Origin: JBLHKE01 sp047619485
GTDB lineage: Bacteria; Verrucomicrobiota; Verrucomicrobiia; Verrucomicrobiales; DEV007
DNA length: 7,674 nucleotides
Direction of reading: 5' to 3'
NCBI GenBank assembly: GCA_047619485.1
Contig: JBLHKE010000367.1
Location: 1 to 7,674 of the forward strand
Both the position numbers and the translations under genes were made by a program. The notes under the pieces are model-generated. The model saw only the letters and a list, made by a program, of their open reading frames with translations, was not told where the DNA came from and did not search any database. Each line of letters starts with the position of its first letter. The stretch's first letter is position 1. Of the stretch, positions 1 through 5,264 are shown piece by piece.

Positions 1-119
1 CGCGATGGCCGCAACGTTCCATCAGCTCGAACCCTCTCCCTCTCGCAGGCTCCCCAGGCAAAGTGCGTCGTTCGAGGTGATCGTTTTCTGTTGGCTGCTA
101 CTCGCGTGGATTGCAGGCG

Positions 120-158
120 GGGAAATCTTGGCCCCTTCCTGCGGGGCCGCGATTTCCC
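120..158. repeat. Compound inverted repeat (8-bp outer and 6-bp inner stem)
   Basis: GGGAAATC at 120-127 is the exact reverse complement of GATTTCCC at 151-158. Inside it, GGCCCC at 130-135 pairs perfectly with GGGGCC at 143-148 around a 7-nt loop. A 2x2 internal mismatch separates the two stems. Fourteen pairs in 39 nt is well above casual expectation. There is no T-run on either side, so it is not a standard intrinsic terminator. Confidence 0.7.
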
Positions 159-181
159 AGAACGAACGAGGCGTTCGTTCT
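159..181. repeat. Perfect hairpin, 10-bp arms, 3-nt loop
   Basis: AGAACGAACG at 159-168 is followed by the loop AGG and then the exact complement CGTTCGTTCT at 172-181. It begins on the base right after the preceding inverted repeat ends, so the two would form adjacent stacked stems. Its function is unknown. A REP-like element, a protein-binding palindrome or an RNA structure are all possible. Confidence 0.7.
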
Positions 182-284
182 ACGTTCCAGCTCCAGCAGT
201 CTCTGGTGCCTTTCAAAAGCTTCTGCGGTGCAATGCATTATTCGGCGATGGTGCCCCTTAACTACGTGCCATTCGGTCATGGAT

Positions 285-314
285 GCCTATCATCATAGGC
301 TCAGGCTCCTATAG
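285..314. promoter_or_regulatory. Overlapping inverted repeats ahead of the alkX-like gene
   Basis: GCCTAT (285-290) and ATAGGC (295-300) form a perfect 6-bp stem with a 4-nt loop. ATAGG (295-299) can instead pair with CCTAT (308-312), so the two stems exclude each other. The cluster ends 37 nt before the ATG at 352. That position suits an operator or a leader structure, but no clear -35/-10 pair could be assigned, so the regulatory role is inference only. Confidence 0.3.
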
Positions 315-351
315 ACTTGATCTCCAATCAGGATAATGAGACTGCTGCCCA

Positions 352-1563
352 ATGAAAGAATCACTCTCCATCCAGCAGGCGAGGAAACTGGTTCTGTTGT
401 CACAGCGGGTGCTACCGGCGAGGCAAGCTGGTTGTGCAATGGCAGCCACGCTGTCGGCGATTGAACACCTTGGTTATGTCCAGATCGATGCCATCTCCGC
501 CATTCAGCGCGCTCATCACCATACGCTGTGGAATCGCAACCCTCGTTACCAGAGCGCCCAACTCGATCAGCTGATTGCGGATCAACAGGTTTTTGAATAC
601 TGGTCTCATGCAGCCGCCTACCTGCCCATGCGCGACTACCGGTTCAGCCTTCCCCGCAAACAGGCGCTGGCAAGTGGTGAGCAGGATCACTGGTATGATC
701 GCGATGAGCGGATGATGAAATTGGTGCTCAAGCGCATTGCGACCGAAGGCCCATTGATGGTCAAAGATTTTGAGCATACCGGCAAGAGGATCGGTGAGTG
801 GAAAATCAAGCCTGCCAAACGCGCCCTGGAATATCTGTTCATGCAGGGAGATCTCATGGCGCCGCGCCGTGTCAATTTCCACAAGGTCTATGATCTCACC
901 GAGCGGGTATTGCCCGAAGGCACTGACACCGCGCCGCCTGATGCGGAGGAATACGCCCGCTTTCTAATTTCCCGATATCTGAGGGCAAACGGCTTGGGCC
1001 AGCCTGCCGAGATCGCCTATTTGCTTAAAGGCACCAAGCAGCTGGTTGCTGCGACCTTGGAGGACATGGTTTCGAGCGGAGAATTGCTACAGGTTCGTGC
1101 CGGCGATGAACCCTATTATGCGCTACCAGCTTCGCTGGAACTGCTGAGTAAGCCGCTGCCGCGCAGCAAACTGAAGATACTCTCGCCATTCGACAATCTG
1201 GTCATCCAGCGTAAGCGCTTGAAGGCGCTGTTCGGATTCGACTATCTAATCGAGTGCTATGTCCCTGAGGCAAAACGCCGATACGGCTACTTCTCGCTAC
1301 CCATATTATGGGATGGGAAGCTGGTCGCACGAATGGACTGCAGGGCCGAGAGGGCTGAGTCGCTGCTGCATCTTCATCATCTGGCACTGGAACCCTGGGT
1401 TCTGAAATCCGATTCGTTGTTCTTTGCCCTGCGCAGGGAATTGGAATCCTTTCTGAAGTTCAATGACTGCAAGCATCTGCGAGTACACAGGACATCTCCC
1501 GCGAACGTCAAATCGGAGTTCCAGACTGCGATCAGTGATTTGACTAGCTGCAATCGATCTTAA
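352..1563 (+). CDS. alkX: AlkX/YcaQ-family winged-helix DNA glycosylase (HTH_42)
   Basis: This 403-residue protein is about as long as E. coli YcaQ/AlkX (about 410) and appears complete. The family removes alkylated bases and unhooks interstrand DNA crosslinks in the cytoplasm, using stacked winged-helix domains. Visible signatures are the catalytic-type motif VQID at residues 43-46 (the Q-x-D form typical of YcaQ rather than the QxQ of AlkZ), EYWSHAAAYLP at 82-92, LSPFDNLVIQRKR at 277-289, and FGFDYLIECYVP followed by KRRYGYFSLP near 294-317. The ATG at 352 is chosen because LSIQQARKL right after it matches the usual family N-terminus. No Shine-Dalgarno precedes it. It stands alone on its strand and converges with the cytochrome-LRR gene. 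Sampled lines look less GC-rich than the genes to the right, which hints at transfer but does not prove it. Confidence 0.88.
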   Translation: MKESLSIQQARKLVLLSQRVLPARQAGCAMAATLSAIEHLGYVQIDAISAIQRAHHHTLWNRNPRYQSAQLDQLIADQQVFEYWSHAAAYLPMRDYRFSLPRKQALASGEQDHWYDRDERMMKLVLKRIATEGPLMVKDFEHTGKRIGEWKIKPAKRALEYLFMQGDLMAPRRVNFHKVYDLTERVLPEGTDTAPPDAEEYARFLISRYLRANGLGQPAEIAYLLKGTKQLVAATLEDMVSSGELLQVRAGDEPYYALPASLELLSKPLPRSKLKILSPFDNLVIQRKRLKALFGFDYLIECYVPEAKRRYGYFSLPILWDGKLVARMDCRAERAESLLHLHHLALEPWVLKSDSLFFALRRELESFLKFNDCKHLRVHRTSPANVKSEFQTAISDLTSCNRS

Positions 1564-1582
1564 CATCGATCTTAACATCGAT
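1553..1582. repeat. 12-bp tandem repeat, 2.5 copies, across the alkX stop codon
   Basis: The unit ATCGATCTTAAC occurs at 1553-1564 and 1565-1576, followed by a half copy ATCGAT at 1577-1582. The first copy contains the TAA stop codon (1561-1563), so the last two codons and the stop are duplicated downstream. It runs into the left arm of the long palindrome. Confidence 0.85.
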
Positions 1583-1645
1583 TTGCGATCGAAGTCGTGG
1601 TATTAAGCGGCTTGGGCATTGGGCTTCGATAGCAAATCGAAGTTA
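1573..1645. repeat. Long imperfect palindrome after alkX (22-bp arms, 20 matches)
   Basis: Bases 1573-1594 pair with 1624-1645 in 20 of 22 positions (mismatches at 1577/1641 and 1587/1631), around a 29-nt spacer. The right arm also contains a smaller self-hairpin, CTTCGAT/ATCGAAG, at 1624-1642. It lies between two convergent genes, so a role in ending both transcripts is plausible, but there is no U-tract. A repetitive palindromic element or a remnant of a mobile element would also fit. Confidence 0.75.
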
Positions 1646-1745
1646 CGCCACCGCCTGCGGCGCACTAGTCTTTCGTCAATCCCTGTAGATGAGGAATCAG
1701 AAGCGCGACGTCTCGGACGCCTCGCTCAGGTTAACGCTCCCGATG

Positions 1746-2780
1746 CTAGCTGGCTTTCTTGACTTCCGCTGGGGCTTTTTCTGGCTCCTTCGCGGGGGCT
1801 TTCCAGCCCATGTTGATGTCGAGTTCAGGAAGCGCTGATTTGAGATCAGCGGCTCCTTTGTCGGTGACGCCAGTTTGCCAGACGAACAGTTTTTTGAGGT
1901 TCTTCAAACCCTTGAGCTGGGCGATTCCCGCGTCGCTGACCGTGGTGCCGTAGAGGTTTAGATACTCGAGCTTGGCGAGCTTGGCGATGTGTGGGAGGCC
2001 GGCGTCGGTGATGGCGGTCTTCTCCAGGTGCAAGCGGGTGAGGTTGGTGAGCTGGCCGACATCGGCGAGGCCAGCGTCGGTGATCTGCGTCTTGGAGACG
2101 TCGAGCCAGGCGAGCTGGGTGGCGACTGGGACGAGCGCCTTGAGCCCGGCGTCATTGAAGGTCTTGGCGACGTTGACGGTGTTGGCGGTAAGGAAGGTAT
2201 TGTCCTGGGAGAGCTGCATGACTAGCACGCCGGACTTGCTGATCGCATCCACCGCTGCCTCTGGGGCGGCTGGTGGGAGGTCGACCTTCGGTGCTTCCTT
2301 TTCGGCACCGCCGACCATGTAGGCGGTGAGGATGACTTTGATGTCTTCGGGTGCCTCGAGTTCGCCGACGGTCTTGTCGTAGTCGGCGCCCTGGTCGACC
2401 CACCACTTGAGGAGCTTCTTCTGATCTTCGGTGAGTTGCGTTTTGCCCTCGGGTGGCATGACGTCCTCGTCATCGGCCGGGAGGAAAATACGATTGGTTA
2501 ACTCGCTGGTCTCGCTGTTGCCCTCAATGATGACGTCTGCGTCGCGGATGGCGTCGGGCGTGTGCAAGCGGATCTTGCCCTTGTCTTTTTTCTCGCCATG
2601 GCACTTGGTGCAGGTCTGGGAGATGATTGGTTTGATGACGTGCTCGTAGGCTTTGTCTTTGGCCATGTCGAGCTTACGACTGGCGTCTTCGGCTGATGCG
2701 CTGAGGCTCTGGAGAAGAAGGGCGCTGCCAGCGAGGGCGGCGGCGGCGATTGGGCGGAGGTGGCGGGTCGTCTTAGTCAT
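1746..2780 (-). CDS. Exported PSCyt1-type cytochrome c domain protein with leucine-rich repeats
   Basis: The 344-residue protein has a signal peptide (basic n-region, hydrophobic stretch about 11-26, likely cleavage after ASA at 28-30), so it should act outside the inner membrane. Residues 45-135 look like a planctomycete cytochrome C domain: one heme-binding CTKCH at 57-61 and a candidate Met ligand in the VMPPEGK motif near 107-113. Four leucine-rich repeats of exactly 24 residues start at residues 223, 247, 271 and 295 (pattern LxxLxLxxTxITDAGL), with a decayed fifth before them. The tail is Lys/Pro/Ala-rich. The family is common in Planctomycetes and Verrucomicrobia, and roles in electron transfer or extracytoplasmic binding are inferred, not demonstrated. 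No Shine-Dalgarno precedes the ATG. The gene lies 104 nt downstream of the YHS-like gene on the same strand. Confidence 0.85.
   Translation of the reverse strand: MTKTTRHLRPIAAAALAGSALLLQSLSASAEDASRKLDMAKDKAYEHVIKPIISQTCTKCHGEKKDKGKIRLHTPDAIRDADVIIEGNSETSELTNRIFLPADDEDVMPPEGKTQLTEDQKKLLKWWVDQGADYDKTVGELEAPEDIKVILTAYMVGGAEKEAPKVDLPPAAPEAAVDAISKSGVLVMQLSQDNTFLTANTVNVAKTFNDAGLKALVPVATQLAWLDVSKTQITDAGLADVGQLTNLTRLHLEKTAITDAGLPHIAKLAKLEYLNLYGTTVSDAGIAQLKGLKNLKKLFVWQTGVTDKGAADLKSALPELDINMGWKAPAKEPEKAPAEVKKAS
1827..2114 (-). repeat. Four 72-bp leucine-rich-repeat units
   Basis: This segment encodes residues 223-318 of the cytochrome-LRR protein. It holds four in-frame 24-residue repeats, each carrying a T-x-[IV]-[TS]-D-[AK]-G core. 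The period is exact, with no insertions. Confidence 0.85.
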
Positions 2781-2821
2781 CGGGTCGTTTCTATTGCTTA
2801 CTTAATTAGGTGTCCGGAGTC

Positions 2822-2859
2822 GGGGTGGCTGGCTGTCGTTAGGAGCAGCCGGCCACCCC
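2822..2859. terminator. Strong hairpin between the YHS-like and cytochrome-LRR genes
   Basis: The segments 2822-2835 and 2846-2859 are complementary over 14 positions with one mismatch (a G-U pair when read on +, A-C on -), closing a 10-nt loop. On the minus strand it lies 25 nt after the stop codon of the YHS-like gene and 41 nt before the cytochrome gene. No T-run follows on the minus strand, so it may be a partial terminator, an mRNA-stabilising structure or a processing signal rather than a canonical terminator. Confidence 0.55.
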
Positions 2860-2884
2860 ACTTCGGAAGCGATTGGTAGGCGGA

Positions 2885-3376
2885 CTACTTGTCCTCGTCC
2901 TTGCTTTTGTTCTCGTCGAACTGCGGCAGCAGGCCGGCCTCAGTGGCTTTCTTGAAGTTACCCTCGGGGTCTTTCTCCCACTTGTCGACGGCGCGCTTCT
3001 TGAAGAAGTAGATGGTCTTGCCTTTGTATTCGATGCTCGGCGAGTCTGGTGTGACGATGCTGTCAGAATACATCGGGCAGAACTTCTGGTCGAGCAACTT
3101 AACCTCAGAGAGCTTCAGTTCCTCTTCCATGCCCTTGAATTGCGGCAGGCTATCCAGGGCGATCTTGATGATGTATTTGGGGTTCTTGTCGAAGCTCTTC
3201 TTGCAGGAGGTGCAGCAGAACAGGACTTTTTTGCCCTCATACTCGGAGAACTCCTCGTCGTCGACCTCGTCCTCGACCATGATCGGGCAGATCGTGTTGG
3301 TATCTTCGGCGACGGCGGTGAATGCCGTGAGCGCGAGGCCCGCGGCAAGTGAGGAAATTTTTGCGATCAGTTTCAT
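2885..3376 (-). CDS. Exported YHS/TRASH-like Cys-rich metal-binding protein
   Basis: This 163-residue protein has an N-terminal signal peptide (MKLIAK followed by a hydrophobic segment, likely cleavage after AVA at 21-23). Residues 29-70 resemble a YHS/TRASH domain: CPIM (C30), then EYEGKKVLFCCTSCKKSF with C54, C55 and C58, and a DKNPKYI end. Such domains bind transition metals. Residues 99-145 look like a second, degenerate copy: CPM (C100) and EYKGKTIYFFKKRAVDKW keep the fold pattern but lack the CC-x-x-C cysteines. The C-terminus is highly charged. A periplasmic metal-binding or chaperone role is inferred. Its nearest downstream co-directional gene is the heme protein, which makes a joint redox/metal function plausible. 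The ATG at 3376 is chosen because it supplies the signal peptide; no Shine-Dalgarno is visible. Confidence 0.75.
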   Translation of the reverse strand: MKLIAKISSLAAGLALTAFTAVAEDTNTICPIMVEDEVDDEEFSEYEGKKVLFCCTSCKKSFDKNPKYIIKIALDSLPQFKGMEEELKLSEVKLLDQKFCPMYSDSIVTPDSPSIEYKGKTIYFFKKRAVDKWEKDPEGNFKKATEAGLLPQFDENKSKDEDK

Positions 3377-3411
3377 ATCGGTGGTTTTTCTAAGTTTGAT
3401 TGGGTTGTAGA

Positions 3412-3425
3412 GCTGGAAATCCAGC
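3412..3425. repeat. Short hairpin in the leader of the YHS-like gene
   Basis: GCTGG at 3412-3416 and CCAGC at 3421-3425 form a perfect 5-bp stem with a 4-nt loop (extendable by one A-T pair), 35 nt upstream of the minus-strand start codon. It could be a leader structure or chance. Confidence 0.3.
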
Positions 3426-3588
3426 GGCGCTAAGAATGCCCCTGCAAGGCGGTCAAATAAAGGATTTTTTTAGAATCTGTGGTAGTTCATTTAAATACGC
3501 CCGGTGAGCGAGGAATCTGACAGTTTTCTGGTGGTGGGGACTGCGGGGTCGCAGGAAAATTTTGGCAGCAGGTCGGCACGGTAGATGC

Positions 3589-3594
3589 TAGAAT
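3589..3594 (+). promoter_or_regulatory. Candidate extended -10 element for the histone-like gene
   Basis: TAGAAT at 3589-3594 differs from TATAAT at one position and is preceded by TG in extended -10 spacing (TGCTAGAAT, 3586-3594). A TTGGCA at 3562-3567 resembles a -35 box, but the 21-nt spacing is too long, so the extended -10 would have to carry recognition. The leader to the ATG at 3620 would be about 20 nt. Confidence 0.4.
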
Positions 3595-3619
3595 CGGGTA
3601 AGCTCAAAAAGTTCTCACC

Positions 3620-4030
3620 ATGCCAAAAGATAAACCAAGAAAAGACAAACCCGATTCGAAAAAAAGCAAGAAATTGGGCCTGAAAAAGCCCGAGCAAAAT
3701 GCGACGAAGGCGAAGAAGAAAGCCGCAAAGAAGGTGGCGAAAGTTGCAAAGAAGAAGGCTGTAAAGAAGGCTGTAAAGGTTGCCAGCAAGAAGGCTACCA
3801 AGAAGGCGGGAAAAAAGGTAGCAAAGAAGGCTTCCAAGAAAGTGGCAGCGAAGAAGAAGGCGGTGGCCAAGAAGGTGAAGACACCGCCAAACCCGGAGCC
3901 GAGCGATTCGGAGATCAACCAGAAGGCCTACGAGATTTACCGCGAGCGTGAGGGGGCGGGTGAGGATGGCAACCCGCTCGGCGACTGGGAGAAGGCGCGC
4001 CAGATCCTGCGTGGCGACTGGACCCGGTAA
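3620..4030 (+). CDS. Lys/Ala-rich histone H1-like protein with DUF2934-like C-terminus
   Basis: The 136-residue protein has two parts. Residues 1-90 are extremely rich in Lys and Ala, with repeated AKK, KKA and KKV units resembling the C-terminal tail of histone H1 and bacterial H1-like proteins; such tails bind DNA non-specifically and compact it. Residues 97-132 form a short acidic/aromatic module with the pattern AYEIYREREG, a gap, then GDWEKARQIL, which matches the usual form of DUF2934, a small domain of unknown function. Role in nucleoid organisation is inferred from composition. The lysine-coding DNA is internally repetitive (AAGAAGGC-like units), so length variation between strains is likely. 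It is transcribed divergently from the YHS-like gene and lacks a Shine-Dalgarno. The start is the first ATG after the candidate promoter. Confidence 0.75.
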   Translation: MPKDKPRKDKPDSKKSKKLGLKKPEQNATKAKKKAAKKVAKVAKKKAVKKAVKVASKKATKKAGKKVAKKASKKVAAKKKAVAKKVKTPPNPEPSDSEINQKAYEIYREREGAGEDGNPLGDWEKARQILRGDWTR

Positions 4031-4066
4031 GGGAAGGGGAGTCGGAGGAATGCGCGACCTTGCGAG

Positions 4067-4091
4067 TAACTTTGGTTCGTAGTCGAAGTTA
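4067..4091. repeat. Inverted repeat downstream of the histone-like gene
   Basis: TAACTT at 4067-4072 is the exact complement of AAGTTA at 4086-4091, with a 13-nt loop that allows a few further G-U/G-C pairs. It lies 36 nt after the stop codon. It lacks a T-run, so any termination role is weak inference. Confidence 0.3.
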
Positions 4092-4138
4092 GGTTCGGTT
4101 TGCCCAAGGATTGGCTGGAACTCTGTCGTAGGTTCGGT
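4090..4138. repeat. Pair of 10-bp direct repeats upstream of yhaM
   Basis: TAGGTTCGGT occurs at 4090-4099 and again at 4129-4138, a start-to-start distance of 39 bp, ending 13 nt before the yhaM-like ATG. A regulator binding two half-sites is possible, as is chance or an old duplication. Confidence 0.4.
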
Positions 4139-4151
4139 CTAGTCTCGCGCG

Positions 4152-5204
4152 ATGGAAATTGAACTACTGCCGATCCGCGAACTGACTACCCTGGCTGCGG
4201 CGAACCCAGGTCCCTACCTAGTGCGCGGGCAGCTGGAGGTGGCGCGGACGAAGACGGCGAAGAATGGCAAACCCTTCGTGGAGCTGCGGCTGGCGGATGC
4301 GGAGGCGACGCTGACCTTGCGTGCGTGGAGTGACCACCCGCATTTCGCTGAGGTGCAGGGATTGAAAGAGGGGGCGTTCGTGGAAATTTCTGGTTCGTGG
4401 TTCGAGCAGCCGAACTTCGGCCTGGATGCTCGCGAGTGGAAGGTCAGGGGCTTGGGGCAGGAGGAAATCGACGAGTTGTTGAATGGTTCGGGCGCGATGA
4501 AGGAGAAGCAGGATGCAGACTACGGCTACATCGTTTCGGTGGTGGCCGGGATGGTGGACCCACGGTTGCGGTCGGTGTGCAATCATTTTCTAGGAGTGTT
4601 AGGAACTCGGTTCCGGCGCACGGCGGCGGCGCGCAAGAACCACCACGCGCGGCGCGGTGGCCTGGTGGAGCACGTGGCGCAGATGATGCGTTCGGCATCG
4701 GCACTGTGCGATGTCTACCCGGCGGTGAACCGCGACCTGGTGCTCGCCGGTGTCCTTTTTCACGACTGCGGCAAGCTGTGGGAAAATTGTTACACGGAGA
4801 AGGGGTTCTCGATGCCCTACTCGGAGCTTGGGGAACTGCTCGGGCACATCCCGATCGGGCTCGAGCTGGTGAACCGGTTCTGGAAGGAATGTCAGGAGAC
4901 GAGTGGCGAGGAGTGGGCGGTGGTCGAGCCGCCGAGCGATCAGGTGAAGCTGCACCTCCTCCACCTAGTGGCGTCGCACCATGGGATCTTGGAGTATGGA
5001 TCGCCGGTCGTGCCGAAGACGCCCGAGGCTTTCCTTTTGCACTACGTGGACAACATCGACGCGAAGATGGAGATGATGGCGGAGGCTTACGAGGGAGCGA
5101 CCAAAGTCTCGGCGACGGTCTACGATTGGGTGCGACCGCTGGGTGCACGCGTAGTGGAGCCGCTGGCGTCAGTGGTGCCGGATGCACCACCGCAGCCGGA
5201 TTAG
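4152..5204 (+). CDS. yhaM: YhaM-family 3'-5' exoribonuclease (OB fold + HD domain)
   Basis: The 350-residue protein is slightly longer than Bacillus subtilis YhaM (about 314). Residues 20-102 read as an OB-fold nucleic-acid-binding domain (YLVRGQLEVARTKTAKNGKPF onward). Residues 160-310 form a metal-dependent HD domain with the expected ligands: GLVEHV (H174), LFHDCGK (H204, D205), GHIPIG (H232), ASHHG (H276, H277) and a YVDNIDAKM end (D300). Family members degrade RNA, and some degrade single-stranded DNA, from the 3' end in the cytoplasm. About 40 extra C-terminal residues after the HD core look unstructured and Pro/Val-rich. There is no Shine-Dalgarno before the ATG; the start is supported by the OB fold beginning shortly after it. 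The cyanophycinase gene begins 60 nt downstream on the same strand, so co-transcription is possible although no functional link is evident. Confidence 0.88.
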   Translation: MEIELLPIRELTTLAAANPGPYLVRGQLEVARTKTAKNGKPFVELRLADAEATLTLRAWSDHPHFAEVQGLKEGAFVEISGSWFEQPNFGLDAREWKVRGLGQEEIDELLNGSGAMKEKQDADYGYIVSVVAGMVDPRLRSVCNHFLGVLGTRFRRTAAARKNHHARRGGLVEHVAQMMRSASALCDVYPAVNRDLVLAGVLFHDCGKLWENCYTEKGFSMPYSELGELLGHIPIGLELVNRFWKECQETSGEEWAVVEPPSDQVKLHLLHLVASHHGILEYGSPVVPKTPEAFLLHYVDNIDAKMEMMAEAYEGATKVSATVYDWVRPLGARVVEPLASVVPDAPPQPD

Positions 5205-5251
5205 GAGAGCACTGGTGGAGAACTTGAATTTCTGGCCTCAACTTCGACTGC

Positions 5252-5258
5252 AGGAGGT
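5252..5258 (+). promoter_or_regulatory. Strong Shine-Dalgarno that fixes a TTG start
   Basis: AGGAGGT at 5252-5258 is a near-complete anti-16S match placed 6 nt before TTG at 5265-5267, which is ideal spacing. It is the only convincing Shine-Dalgarno before any gene in the window and is the main reason for calling the TTG as the start. AACTTC (5240-5245) and GAAGTT (5267-5272) could pair and enclose both the site and the start codon. Confidence 0.75.
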
Positions 5259-5264
5259 AGAAAG

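Larger units (their letters stand above)
1..351. other. Non-coding stretch left of the alkX-like gene, rich in inverted repeats
   Basis: No convincing gene was found here. The longest open frame (5-298, +) encodes a 97-residue product of unrecognised, low-plausibility composition, and overlapping frames of similar size exist on both strands. What the stretch does hold is structure: a compound inverted repeat at 120-158, a perfect 10-bp-arm hairpin directly abutting it at 159-181, and a small cluster of mutually exclusive inverted repeats at 285-314, just ahead of the next gene. The stretch could be an intergenic region, a decayed element, or the far end of a region lying outside the window. 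Confidence 0.6.

Noticed and set aside
20..60. GGTTCGAG on the minus strand resembling a tRNA T-loop
   Set aside because: The flanking bases do not form a T-stem, and no acceptor or anticodon arm could be built.
5..298. Open frame of 97 codons at the left end
   Set aside because: No recognisable domain, competing frames of similar size on both strands, and it runs through the strong hairpins at 120-181.
1570..1648. Palindrome considered as an integron attC site, since AAC and GTT lie near its ends after a stop codon
   Set aside because: The flanking boxes fit RYYYAAC and GTTRRRY only in part. Pairing is continuous without the usual unpaired central spacer, and no matching site precedes the gene. 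A covariance-model search would settle it.
1827..2114. 72-bp periodicity considered as a tandem DNA repeat array
   Set aside because: It is explained by the protein's leucine-rich repeats; the units differ at the DNA level.
2873..3352. Plus-strand open frame of 159 codons opposite the YHS-like gene
   Set aside because: Val/Leu-rich antisense shadow. The minus-strand frame has a signal peptide and conserved Cys motifs.
3604..3918. Minus-strand Phe/Ala-rich frame opposite the histone-like gene
   Set aside because: It is the reverse complement of AAG/GCN codons, which always yields Phe/Ala runs, so it is not a membrane protein.
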